Origin: Oscillospiraceae bacterium
GTDB taxonomy: Bacteria > Bacillota_A > Clostridia > Oscillospirales > Oscillospiraceae
Direction: 5' to 3'
DNA length: 10,623 nt
Assembly (NCBI GenBank): GCA_017549325.1
Contig: JAFYVA010000031.1
Coordinates: forward strand, 1 to 10,623
A program made the translations under genes and the position numbers. Positions within the stretch are counted from its first letter, which is position 1. The number at the start of each line of letters is the position of its first letter. The notes below the pieces were generated by a model. It did no database searches, was not told the origin of the DNA, and saw nothing but the letters and a program-made list of their open reading frames with translations. Of this stretch, positions 1 through 6,730 are shown piece after piece.

Positions 1-755
1 AGGTTGGCGGGATGGTTAAAGACCTCCTGAGGTGTGCCGATCTGCTGGATGAAACCGTCCCGCATGATGACGATACGGTCGCCCAGAGTCATGGCCTCGG
101 TCTGGTCATGGGTAACATAGATAAAGGTGGTGTCGATGCGCTGACGCAGCTTGATGATCTCAGCGCGCATCTGGTTACGCAGCTTGGCGTCCAGGTTGGA
201 CAGGGGCTCGTCCATCAGGAACACGGAGGGGTTACGGACGATGGCGCGGCCGATGGCCACACGCTGACGCTGACCGCCGGACAGAGCCTTGGGCTTGCGG
301 TCCAGATACTGGGTGATGTCGAGAATCTCGGCGGCCTCGCGAACCTTGCGGTCGATCTCAGCCTTGTCGACCTTCTTCAGCTTCAGGGAGAAGGCCATGT
401 TCTCGTACACGGTCATATGGGGATACAGAGCGTAGTTCTGGAAGACCATGGCGATGTCGCGGTCCTTGGGCTCGACATCGTTGACCAGCTTGTCGCCGAT
501 CCACAGCTCGCCGGAGGAGATGTCCTCAAGGCCGGCCACCATGCGCAGGGTGGTGGACTTACCGCAGCCGGAGGGACCGACCAGCACGATGAACTCGCGG
601 TCAGCGATCTCCAGGTTGAACTCCTGTACGGCCACGACGCCCTCGTCAGTGATCTGCAGGCTGGTCTTCTTGACCTCTTCGCCCTTCTTGGGCTTCTTCT
701 TTGCCTCGGTGTTGGGGTAAACCTTCTTCAGATTCTTCAGCAATACCTTTGCCAT
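1..755 (-). CDS. ugpC: Sugar ABC transporter ATP-binding protein, MsmX/UgpC family (partial, C-terminus beyond window)
   Basis: This is the cytoplasmic ATPase that energises carbohydrate (or glycerol-phosphate) import through CUT1-type ABC permeases. Proteins of this family often serve several transporters. The first 251 residues are visible and the frame is open to the window edge; family members are about 360-375 residues, so the C-terminal regulatory domain is missing. Seen: Walker [10 protein letters not shown] at residues 60-68, Q-loop Gln106, signature LSGGQ at 158-162, Walker B ending in Asp182-Glu183, D-loop SNLDA, and H-loop His216. An insert of roughly 25 Lys/Glu-rich residues (about 17-42) sits between the first beta strand and the VQEFNLEI strand; such inserts occur in some Clostridia homologues. 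The start ATG at 755-753 gives the expected [14 protein letters not shown] start, although its ribosome site (GGTG) is weak. No permease or binding protein is visible here, which fits a stand-alone, shared ATPase. Confidence 0.95.
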   Translation of the reverse strand, partial: MAKVLLKNLKKVYPNTEAKKKPKKGEEVKKTSLQITDEGVVAVQEFNLEIADREFIVLVGPSGCGKSTTLRMVAGLEDISSGELWIGDKLVNDVEPKDRDIAMVFQNYALYPHMTVYENMAFSLKLKKVDKAEIDRKVREAAEILDITQYLDRKPKALSGGQRQRVAIGRAIVRNPSVFLMDEPLSNLDAKLRNQMRAEIIKLRQRIDTTFIYVTHDQTEAMTLGDRIVIMRDGFIQQIGTPQEVFNHPAN

Positions 756-891
756 TTCGTTTTCACCGTAGCTGCGCCGCCTCCGCGCGCGCCGCCTTGC
801 AGCCGATATTCCACGGTCTGCTTTACGACAGGTCTCCACACTGCCGCACCGCCGGTGATGGGCGGAACTTCCTCCTTAATTGTTACGCCCC

Positions 892-918
892 TGCGCTCAG
901 AGTAGTGGAGTGAGCGCA
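892..918. promoter_or_regulatory. 8-bp inverted repeat in the leader of the ABC ATPase gene
   Basis: TGCGCTCA (892-899) and TGAGCGCA (911-918) form a perfect inverted repeat around an 11-base spacer. It lies just downstream of the predicted transcription start of the ATPase gene. It could be a repressor operator or a hairpin in the 5' leader; the sequence alone does not decide. Confidence 0.4.
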
Positions 919-941
919 ACAACGCATAATAAGACAAGTAC

Positions 942-970
942 AGTATAATCGCAATTTGTGCCGATTGCAA
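942..970 (-). promoter_or_regulatory. Sigma-A-type promoter of the ABC ATPase gene
   Basis: On the minus strand, TTGCAA (970-965) is followed after 17 bases by TATACT (947-942). This predicts a start near 935 and a leader of about 180 nt before the ATPase ATG. The spacer and -35 region contain a short inverted repeat, GCAAT (951-955) and ATTGC (964-968). It is the best promoter match upstream of this gene. Confidence 0.6.
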
Positions 971-983
971 GAGGTTTTTGAAC

Positions 984-1011
984 AATTAACAATTAATAAT
1001 TAATAATTAAC
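984..1011. repeat. Four tandem copies of a 7-bp AT-rich unit
   Basis: Four consecutive heptamers read AATTAAC, AATTAAT, AATTAAT, AATTAAC at 984-990, 991-997, 998-1004 and 1005-1011. The block is very AT-rich in an otherwise GC-rich window. It lies between the ABC promoter and a palindrome. The outer units are identical and the inner units are identical. Confidence 0.75.
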
Positions 1012-1033
1012 AGTTATTTTTTCAGTGCGGAGG

Positions 1034-1066
1034 CCAAAGCCTCCCTTTACACAAGGGAGGCTTTGG
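1034..1066. repeat. Perfect 14-bp palindrome with 5-nt loop (REP-like element)
   Basis: Arms 1034-1047 (CCAAAGCCTCCCTT) and 1053-1066 (AAGGGAGGCTTTGG) are perfectly complementary around the loop TACAC. It lies between two divergently transcribed genes, so it cannot terminate either of them, and no T-run follows. This points to a dispersed palindromic element or a MITE fragment. I recall similar CCTCCCTT palindromes as common intergenic repeats in gut Clostridia, but could not check this. Confidence 0.6.
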
Positions 1067-1109
1067 ATTGTGCATCCCATGCAAAATGCTGTCATTGTTG
1101 CATTTGCCG

Positions 1110-1138
1110 TTGTGAGGTGGTAAACTATTGGATAAAAT
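1110..1138 (+). promoter_or_regulatory. Candidate promoter of the DUF2156-GNAT gene
   Basis: TTGTGA (1110-1115) and TAAAAT (1133-1138) are separated by 17 bases and lie about 30 bases before the ATG at 1171. The match is moderate. No other hexamer pair in 1070-1170 is better. Confidence 0.35.
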
Positions 1139-1170
1139 AACAGCAGCAATACAGAAAGAGAGTTTCCCTT

Positions 1171-2568
1171 ATGCTGAATTTCACCCCCATCACCGCAGAG
1201 GATTTTCTCATCCTGCGGCCCTATTACGAAAAATGCGCCTACCGCCTGTGCGAGTACAGCATCGGCGTGAAGTATATGTGGCGCCATGTGCTCCACAGTG
1301 AGTACACCCTCGTGGCCGGCTGCCTCGTCATCCGCAACACCATCCACGGGAAGGTCATGTATGATTTCCCCATCCCCGGCCCCGAGGGCAAGGTGGAGGA
1401 GGCGCTGGCCGCCGTGGAGGATCACTGCCGCGAGCTGGGGCTGCGCCCCGTGTTCTCCGTTGTGCCGGAGATGGAGGGCTGCCGCATGGCCATGCGCTAT
1501 CCCAAGGTCAGCATCACCAACGAGTGGTCGTGGCGTGACTATATCTACATGGTGGAGGATCTGGCCAAGTTCGAGGGCCGCCGCTACAGTGGACAGCGCA
1601 ACCACATCAACAAGTTCCGCAAGAACCATCCCGATGCCGTATTCATCCCCCTGACGGAAAACGACCGTGAGCTCATCGAACAGTTCTGGGTGGACTACGA
1701 GGCCGAGTTTGCCAAGGAGGGGGAGGGCGCACGGGCCGAGCTGGAATCGGCCAAGCGTCTGTTTACCTATCTGGATACGGGGATCTTCCGCGCCGGCGGC
1801 ATTCTCTGGGAGGGGAAGCTCCTGGCCATTGCTCTGGCGGAGAAGTGCGGCGTGACGCTGGTATGTCATATTGAGAAGGCGCTCTACTCCCACGCCGGCG
1901 TCTATCCCACCATGGTGCAGCTGTTCGCTCAGTACTACGGCGGCGACTGCGTGTGGATCAACCGGGAGGACGACGGACAGGACAAGGGACTGCGTACCTC
2001 CAAGATGCAGTATCTCCCCATCGAGCGGGCGGGCAAGCTCTGCTTCGCTGTGGGCAACGAGCTGGATGCCCTCGATGAGATCCCCGCGCTGAAGACCCCG
2101 CGCCTGACACTGGATGCCTTCACCGAGGGGGATCGGGCGGCCTATAACGCCCTGTGTCTCGACGATGCGCGCAACCGCTACTGGGGCTACGATTACCGCA
2201 AGGATCTGGTGGGGGAGCTGACGGAGGACTATTTCCTCGATGTGACGCGCCGGGATTTCGATGCCCGTCTGGCGGTGAATTTTGCTATCCGTCTCGATGG
2301 CAAGTGCATCGGCGAGGCGGTGCTCTATAACGGCGATTGGCGCGGCGGCATGGAATTGGGCTGCCGCATCGCCCCGGAATACGCCGGGAAGGGCTACGGT
2401 ACCGAGGCCTTCGCCGCCGTGGCGGAGTGGGGCTTGTACAAGCTGGGGCTTGCCCGCGTGGTGGCCAAGTGCTACCGCGAGAATGCAGCCTCCTGCAAGA
2501 TGCTCACAGCCACCATGCGGAAGGTGCGGGAGGACGAGGAGTTCTTCTATTTCGAAAAGTTGCTATGA
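1171..2568 (+). CDS. DUF2156-GNAT fusion protein, putative bifunctional acyl/aminoacyltransferase
   Basis: This 465-residue soluble protein appears to carry two GNAT-fold regions. Residues about 1-300 resemble DUF2156, related to the catalytic C-terminal domain of aminoacyl-phosphatidylglycerol synthases. Typical features are the EYSIGVKYMWR segment near residue 28, a YSGQRNHINKFRK segment near 139-151, and an INREDDGQDKGLRTSKMQYLP segment near 262-282. Residues about 308-465 are a RimJ/RimL-like N-acetyltransferase; the acetyl-CoA pyrophosphate loop is AGKGYG at 405-410, in the context RIAPEY-AGKGYG-TEAF. No membrane segment is seen, so it is not a full MprF-like lipid synthase. The start at 1171 follows a purine-rich stretch (AGAAAGAGAG) rather than a strong GGAGG. 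The gene stands alone and ends directly at a terminator. The substrate is unknown; an amino-acid or peptide acyl acceptor is only a guess. Confidence 0.85.
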   Translation: MLNFTPITAEDFLILRPYYEKCAYRLCEYSIGVKYMWRHVLHSEYTLVAGCLVIRNTIHGKVMYDFPIPGPEGKVEEALAAVEDHCRELGLRPVFSVVPEMEGCRMAMRYPKVSITNEWSWRDYIYMVEDLAKFEGRRYSGQRNHINKFRKNHPDAVFIPLTENDRELIEQFWVDYEAEFAKEGEGARAELESAKRLFTYLDTGIFRAGGILWEGKLLAIALAEKCGVTLVCHIEKALYSHAGVYPTMVQLFAQYYGGDCVWINREDDGQDKGLRTSKMQYLPIERAGKLCFAVGNELDALDEIPALKTPRLTLDAFTEGDRAAYNALCLDDARNRYWGYDYRKDLVGELTEDYFLDVTRRDFDARLAVNFAIRLDGKCIGEAVLYNGDWRGGMELGCRIAPEYAGKGYGTEAFAAVAEWGLYKLGLARVVAKCYRENAASCKMLTATMRKVREDEEFFYFEKLL

Positions 2569-2598
2569 AAAAAAGAGAGCCGTGGGGCTCTCTTTTTT
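2569..2598. terminator. Bidirectional rho-independent terminator between convergent genes
   Basis: The stem AAAAAAGAGAGCC (2569-2581) pairs with GGCTCTCTTTTTT (2586-2598) around the loop GTGG. A-run and T-run flank it on opposite sides, so it works in both directions. It starts immediately after the GNAT stop codon, and its right arm overlaps the stop codon of the minus-strand DUF368 gene (2597-2599). Confidence 0.85.
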
Positions 2599-3394
2599 AT
2601 TCTTTCTGCAACTTCCCCAAGAAGAACGACACGCAGAAGCCGATGACGATCAGCGCCACATACCAGATGGAGATGGGGGCCGGCGTCAGGCGGCACGACG
2701 GTGTCAGCATATTGGGAATCATGGACAAAAACACGCCGAAGATGACGGAGAAGGCGGCGGTGTGGAAGCGCCGCAGCAGGCGGGACATGAGGAAGGATAC
2801 CACCACCGCACCGACGGCAAGGCCGATGACCATGGGCAGCAAAATGGCGAAATCCAGCTCCGCCAGCGCCGAGACATAGAGTTCATACAGGCCCAGAGAC
2901 GACAGGAGCACCGCCGGGTCAACGCCGGGGACAATGGCGCTGGTGGCCACGGCGAAGCCCAGCACCAGCTTGTGCCATAAGGTGGGGTCGGTGACCTGCG
3001 TGAAGGCGTCGGCGTTGAGGGTGAACAGGGCGATGCCGCCGGCAAAGGCGGCGGCGATCACCGGCCAATAGTACCATGCAAAACCCTTTTTCCGCACCTC
3101 CTGATAGAAGAGGGGGACGGTGCCCAGAATGAGCCCCAAAAAGCAGAAGCGGGTGGGGACTTCATGGTGGGCCAGCAGGTAGTTGAGGAGCTTGCTGAAC
3201 AGCAGTACGCCCGTCACCATGCCCAGCACGATGGGCAGGAGGAAGCGGAGCTTCTGCTTGAAATGGCGAAACAGCGTACCCAACGAATCCAGCACCGGCT
3301 CATACAGGCCGAAGAGGATCATCAGCACGCTGCCGCTGAGCCCCGGCGAGACGCCGCCGAGGCCGATGATGATGCTTTTGAGATAGAGTTTCAT
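2597..3394 (-). CDS. DUF368 family membrane protein, putative undecaprenyl-phosphate translocase (PopT-like)
   Basis: This 265-residue polytopic protein has about 7-8 hydrophobic segments. DUF368 proteins (PopT), together with DedA proteins (UptA), are known to return the lipid carrier undecaprenyl phosphate across the membrane for reuse in wall synthesis. The family's duplicated re-entrant motif is visible. The first copy, PGLSGSVLMILFGLYEPVL (residues 17-35), is close to the usual PGxSGG/S pattern. The second, PGVDPAVLLSSLGLYELYV (156-174), has Asp-Pro-Ala where Ser-Gly-Ser is usual. Its ATG (3394-3392) overlaps the preceding TGA by 4 bases, so it is probably translationally coupled as the last gene of the carboxypeptidase operon. 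A D,D-carboxypeptidase in the same operon supports an envelope role. Length is close to the family norm (about 270-310). The transport activity is inferred from family membership. Confidence 0.85.
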   Translation of the reverse strand: MKLYLKSIIIGLGGVSPGLSGSVLMILFGLYEPVLDSLGTLFRHFKQKLRFLLPIVLGMVTGVLLFSKLLNYLLAHHEVPTRFCFLGLILGTVPLFYQEVRKKGFAWYYWPVIAAAFAGGIALFTLNADAFTQVTDPTLWHKLVLGFAVATSAIVPGVDPAVLLSSLGLYELYVSALAELDFAILLPMVIGLAVGAVVVSFLMSRLLRRFHTAAFSVIFGVFLSMIPNMLTPSCRLTPAPISIWYVALIVIGFCVSFFLGKLQKE

Positions 3395-3837
3395 TGCCGT
3401 TCGTCCTTATCCTTGGGCGGCGGAGGCGTCGTGCCACGCAGCGCCATTTTCTCATAGTAGCGGCGGCGGTTTTCGATGCGGTTGCGCTTTTGCTGTGCGG
3501 TGTACTCCCGCACGGAGGTCACGGCCTTCACCCGCAGATCGTGGAGCACGCCGAGGGTGTAGGTATCCCGGGGGAAGAGCCACTTCAGCAGCGCGATGGC
3601 GATGGCCAGCGTGATGATCTTCTCGGGGGTGAAGGGAAACCACAAAATGGCCAGATACGCCGCGGCCACCGCAGTCATCCAGCCCACATCGGTAAACGAG
3701 CCCAGACCGAAGAGAAAGTAGGCCCAACCGTTGGTGATGATCCAGCCGATGCCGAAGCACAGCAAAAAGCGGGGGTTGAGCAGAAACTGCAGGAGCTTTT
3801 TCAGTTTTTGCAGGAGAGATTTGATGAATGGTATCAT
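3391..3837 (-). CDS. Conserved membrane protein of unknown function
   Basis: I do not recognise a named family for this 148-residue protein. The N-terminus is amphipathic and Lys/Leu-rich (residues 1-20). Hydrophobic segments follow at about 24-44, 52-68 and 73-88, with the notable motifs NPRFLLCFGIGWIITNGWAY and WFPFTPEKI. After the last segment comes a strongly basic cytoplasmic-type tail (residues 100-135, rich in Arg/Lys, including RNRIENRRRYYEK), a PPPP stretch and a charged end. It overlaps the upstream pseudouridine synthase by 4 bases (ATGA at 3837-3834) and the downstream DUF368 gene by 4 bases. Such tight coupling suggests coordinated synthesis with the lipid-carrier translocase, but no direct function can be read from the sequence. 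Confidence 0.85.
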   Translation of the reverse strand: MIPFIKSLLQKLKKLLQFLLNPRFLLCFGIGWIITNGWAYFLFGLGSFTDVGWMTAVAAAYLAILWFPFTPEKIITLAIAIALLKWLFPRDTYTLGVLHDLRVKAVTSVREYTAQQKRNRIENRRRYYEKMALRGTTPPPPKDKDERQ

Positions 3838-4505
3838 AAGGAATGGTTGATCTCTTCTTCAAACAGCGTCCACGGGTACTGCATGGGGGGCGGGACGGTG
3901 ACAGATACGTTTCTTTTCGTCACGGGATGGGCGAAGGCCAGATGATACGACCACAGGGCGGGGGAACAGTCGGCCTTGGAGCCGTAGCGGATATCCCCCA
4001 GAAGGGGCAGCTTGCGGTGGGAGAACTGGACGCGGATCTGGTGGGTGCGGCCCGTGTGGAGGCGCACTTTCACCAGTGTCAGCCCCTCCTGCTCATTGTA
4101 TCCCAACACGCGGTAGCTCAGCCGCGCCTCACGGACGCCCTTTCGCTCACGCTGCACCACGAAGCTCTTGTTTTTCGTGGAGTCGTGGAACAGCAGGTCG
4201 GTCAGCGTGTCCTCCTCCTTCTCGGGGCGACCCCGGAGGATGGCCAGATACTCTTTTTCGATCTCGTGGCGCGCCACCAGTCCCGTCAGCTTACCGGTGA
4301 CGGCGCTGCTGCGGGAGAAGAGCATGACGCCGCCGACATGGAGGTCGAGACGGTGCACCGTGGAGATAAAGTCGTGCTTTCCCTGTCCTTTGAAATGCTC
4401 CCGCAGAAGCTGGGGCATACAGCGGCGGGTGGGGTGATCCTCCGACAGGACGCCCACGGGCTTGATGGCCAGACAGAGGTGGCGGTCTTCGTAGAGAAGT
4501 TCCAT
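3834..4505 (-). CDS. RluA family RNA pseudouridine synthase
   Basis: This 223-residue cytoplasmic enzyme would isomerise uridine to pseudouridine in structured RNA, probably rRNA or tRNA. Seen: an N-terminal YEDRHLCLAIKPVGVL strand (5-20), the catalytic motif HRLD (51-54, with Asp54 the predicted nucleophile) followed by GGVMLFSRS, and the C-terminal motif TGRTHQIRVQF (151-161). There is no S4 RNA-binding domain, so it is a short RluA-type enzyme; the exact target cannot be read. The start at 4505 was chosen because GAGGGAGG ends 5 bases upstream and homology begins at once. A longer reading frame back to 4772 would overlap the carboxypeptidase gene and lacks homology. It begins 11 bases after the carboxypeptidase stop and overlaps the next gene by 4 bases, so it is co-transcribed with envelope genes. 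Confidence 0.92.
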   Translation of the reverse strand: MELLYEDRHLCLAIKPVGVLSEDHPTRRCMPQLLREHFKGQGKHDFISTVHRLDLHVGGVMLFSRSSAVTGKLTGLVARHEIEKEYLAILRGRPEKEEDTLTDLLFHDSTKNKSFVVQRERKGVREARLSYRVLGYNEQEGLTLVKVRLHTGRTHQIRVQFSHRKLPLLGDIRYGSKADCSPALWSYHLAFAHPVTKRNVSVTVPPPMQYPWTLFEEEINHSL

Positions 4506-4516
4506 ATACGCCTCCC

Positions 4517-5893
4517 TCAGAAGCGGCGGCCGCGATAGGAGCGGTGATGGGGACGCTTGTTGCGGGAGTTGCCGTAACGGCGGCGCAGCATGATGCGGCG
4601 GCCGAAGAGGAGAATGAGGACGATGACGATGGCCAGCAGCACCAGCGCAACATGGACGAGGCGGTGGGAGAAGAAATTGATCAGCCCCGTTTTCATAATG
4701 AGGAAACGGGAGGCGGCGACATCCGTCATGGCCAGCAGGGGCACGGTGGCATACTCCGTATCGCCGTAGCACAGGGTGATCTCACCGAGACGGTCGCCGG
4801 CCATGATGGGGGCGTTGACCACCTCGCGGTCCAGCTTGATGACCCGCTGGAGATCCTCGATGGCCAGATCGTTGGGCAGCACGGCGGTGGTATCCTCGGC
4901 GGGGTGCACCACGATGTAGTTGGTCTGCTGGCTCAGTGCCACGGGCACCTCGCAGATCATCTCGTCGGCGGTGAGGACGGTGCGGAGGGAGAAGTTTTCA
5001 AAGCCCCAGTCGAACAGGCGGGGCGTCTCGATAAAGGTGTTGGCCACCTTGCCGCCGTTGATGGGATCGGGGACGGCCTCACAGCCCAGCATCACGGACA
5101 CGAGGCTGCGGTCGGCGCGGACGGCGGTGGAGACGAGGCAGTGGCCGGCGGCGTCGGTGGTGCCGGTCTTGATGCCCTGTGCACCGCTGTAGAGGTAGCC
5201 CAGCGCGCGCCAGTTGGAGATCAGCAGGTTGGTCGAGTGCAGATCATGAGTCTCGTCGATATCGGGCGTGGCGGGATCGTCGGCGATGGCGTAGGCCTTG
5301 GTGTTGCATACGGTCATAAACAGATCGTACTTCATGGCCTCGCGGGTGATGAGCCAGATGTCCCACGCGGTGGAGTAGTGGTTGTCATCGGGGAGGCCGG
5401 AGGTGTTGACGAAGTGGGTGTCCTCGCATCCCAGCTCCTCGGCACGGCGGTTCATCTCCGCGACAAAGGCGGTGACGGTACCGCACAGCTCCTCGGCGAA
5501 GATGTTGCCCACCTCGTTGGCCGAGACCACCAGCAGGCAGTACAGCAGCTGCTCCACCGTCAGCGTCTCGCCCGGGTCGATGCCGGCGGTAGAGGCGTCG
5601 GCGGGGAGGGAGGACACGGCGTTGGCCGAGGCGGTGATGGGCTGCTCCAGACGCAGCTCACCGCGGTCGATGGCCTCTACCACCAGGAGGGCCGTCATCA
5701 CCTTGGTGATGGAGGCGGGGTAGCGGCGCTCGTGGGCGTTCTTCTCATAGAGCACCGCTTCGCTCTCGCCGTCCAGCAGCAGCACGGCGGTAGCGTCGAT
5801 ATCAATCTCCTCCACGGCGTAGGCGGGGACAACGGCCGTCGTCAGTGTCAGGACGAGGGCGAAAAAAAGAGCGGTAAAACGGTGCAATTTCAT
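4517..5893 (-). CDS. D-alanyl-D-alanine carboxypeptidase (penicillin-binding protein, S11 family)
   Basis: This 458-residue exported enzyme should remove the terminal D-Ala from peptidoglycan pentapeptides. A signal peptide (residues 1-26, ending in AYA) is followed by the S11 catalytic domain. Active-site motifs are SITK at 61-64 (nucleophile Ser61, Lys64), SAN at 124-126 and KTG at 242-244. A PBP5-C-like beta domain follows at about 302-398. A true transmembrane segment (about 412-430) and a very basic tail of about 27 residues (GRRIMLRRRYGN onward) come last; classical PBP5 relatives instead have an amphipathic anchor. The ATG at 5893 has GGAG about 11 bases upstream. It is the first gene of the envelope operon and divergent from the two-component system. 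DacF-type sporulation or vegetative DacA-type roles cannot be separated here. Confidence 0.93.
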   Translation of the reverse strand: MKLHRFTALFFALVLTLTTAVVPAYAVEEIDIDATAVLLLDGESEAVLYEKNAHERRYPASITKVMTALLVVEAIDRGELRLEQPITASANAVSSLPADASTAGIDPGETLTVEQLLYCLLVVSANEVGNIFAEELCGTVTAFVAEMNRRAEELGCEDTHFVNTSGLPDDNHYSTAWDIWLITREAMKYDLFMTVCNTKAYAIADDPATPDIDETHDLHSTNLLISNWRALGYLYSGAQGIKTGTTDAAGHCLVSTAVRADRSLVSVMLGCEAVPDPINGGKVANTFIETPRLFDWGFENFSLRTVLTADEMICEVPVALSQQTNYIVVHPAEDTTAVLPNDLAIEDLQRVIKLDREVVNAPIMAGDRLGEITLCYGDTEYATVPLLAMTDVAASRFLIMKTGLINFFSHRLVHVALVLLAIVIVLILLFGRRIMLRRRYGNSRNKRPHHRSYRGRRF

Positions 5894-5894
5894 A

Positions 5895-5922
5895 ATGACA
5901 ATTTCTCCATTTATGGTATAAT
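5895..5922 (+). promoter_or_regulatory. Sigma-A promoter of the response regulator-kinase-lipoprotein operon
   Basis: ATGACA (5895-5900) is followed after 16 bases by a perfect TATAAT (5917-5922), preceded by TGG to give an extended -10. The predicted start is near 5929, giving a leader of about 100 nt. The -35 lies directly beside the carboxypeptidase start codon on the other strand, so that gene's ribosome site falls inside this promoter. Confidence 0.7.
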
Positions 5923-5949
5923 GAATACGAATAAAATTGATTTCCCCTT

Positions 5950-5978
5950 ATTATACGGCATCCGCGGCGTTGAGTCAA
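5950..5978 (-). promoter_or_regulatory. Sigma-A promoter of the carboxypeptidase-rluA-DUF368 operon
   Basis: On the minus strand, TTGACT (5978-5973) is followed after 17 bases by a perfect TATAAT (5955-5950). This predicts a start near 5943, about 50 bases before the carboxypeptidase ATG. It is one of the best promoter matches in the window and overlaps the transcribed region of the opposing response-regulator promoter. Confidence 0.75.
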
Positions 5979-6027
5979 CGGGGGGAGATTTTGGAATTGT
6001 AAAAGATTTGGAAACGAGGTGCAGGAT

Positions 6028-6729
6028 ATGGCGATGAAGATCCTTGTTGTCGATGACGAACAGCTGTTGGTCAAGGGCATCCGCTTTAATCTGGAGAACG
6101 AGGGCTATGAGGTGAGCGTGGCCTACGACGGTCAGGAGGCCGTGGAGCTGGCGCAGAAAGAGCACTTCGACCTCATCATTCTCGATGTGATGATGCCCCG
6201 CAAGGCGGGTACCGATGCCTGCATGGAGATTCGCACCTTCTCCGATGTGCCCGTCATCATGCTGACGGCCAAGTCCGAGGACAGCGACAAGCTGGCGGGC
6301 TTTGCCTGTGGCGCCGATGACTATGTGACAAAGCCTTTCAACATTCTGGAACTGAAGGCGCGGGTCAAAGCGCTCTTGAAGCGGGCCTCCCGCACCGTGG
6401 CCGTACCTGTGGAGGAGGACGATGCCCTCCTGACGGTGGGCCGGATCACGCTGGACACCATGCAGCGCGCCGCCATCTGCCGCGGCGAGACGGTGGTGCT
6501 GACGGCCAAGGAATACGACCTTTTGGAGCTGCTGATGCGCAATCCCAAGCGCGTGTACAGCCGCGAGACGCTGATGGATCAGGTGTGGGGCTACTCCTTC
6601 GCAGGTGAGTACCGCACGGTGGATGTCCACATCCGCCGCCTGCGCGAAAAGCTGGAGGAGAATCCCTCCGAGCCTGCACACATCATGACACGCTGGGGGG
6701 TGGGTTACTATTTTCAAGGGGAAAATTAA
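6028..6729 (+). CDS. OmpR/PhoB-family two-component response regulator
   Basis: This 233-residue DNA-binding regulator should be phosphorylated by the adjacent kinase. The receiver domain (about 3-116) has the acidic pair Asp9-Asp10, phospho-acceptor Asp53 in LIILDVMMP, Thr80 and Lys102 (TKPF). The C-terminal winged helix (about 133-231) ends with the typical EYRTVDVHIRRLREKL recognition helix and a WGVGYYF wing. The start ATG at 6028 was preferred because GAGGTG (6016-6021) sits 6 bases upstream; a GTG at 6019 falls within that ribosome site. It is the first gene of the operon, and its stop codon is directly beside the kinase reading frame. It may autoregulate its own promoter and the divergent carboxypeptidase promoter, but no binding repeat was identified. 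Confidence 0.95.
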   Translation: MAMKILVVDDEQLLVKGIRFNLENEGYEVSVAYDGQEAVELAQKEHFDLIILDVMMPRKAGTDACMEIRTFSDVPVIMLTAKSEDSDKLAGFACGADDYVTKPFNILELKARVKALLKRASRTVAVPVEEDDALLTVGRITLDTMQRAAICRGETVVLTAKEYDLLELLMRNPKRVYSRETLMDQVWGYSFAGEYRTVDVHIRRLREKLEENPSEPAHIMTRWGVGYYFQGEN

Positions 6730-6730
6730 C

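Noticed and set aside
12..905. 297-residue plus-strand open frame
   Set aside because: It is antisense to the clearly recognised ABC ATPase, whose Walker and signature motifs are intact on the minus strand.
737..985. Possible leader peptide of 82 residues upstream of the ABC ATPase
   Set aside because: It would begin at TTG 985, upstream of the predicted transcription start near 935, and it overlaps the ATPase start out of frame with no recognisable protein features.
1034..1066. Palindrome as a transcription terminator
   Set aside because: No gene is transcribed into it from either side (flanking genes diverge) and it lacks a T-run.
4506..4772. N-terminal extension of the pseudouridine synthase
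   Set aside because: It overlaps the carboxypeptidase 3' end, has no homology, and a strong ribosome site and the conserved start lie at 4505.
4544..6037. 497-residue plus-strand open frame
   Set aside because: It is antisense to the carboxypeptidase, has a His/Gly/Val-biased composition typical of a shadow frame in GC-rich DNA, and matches no domain.
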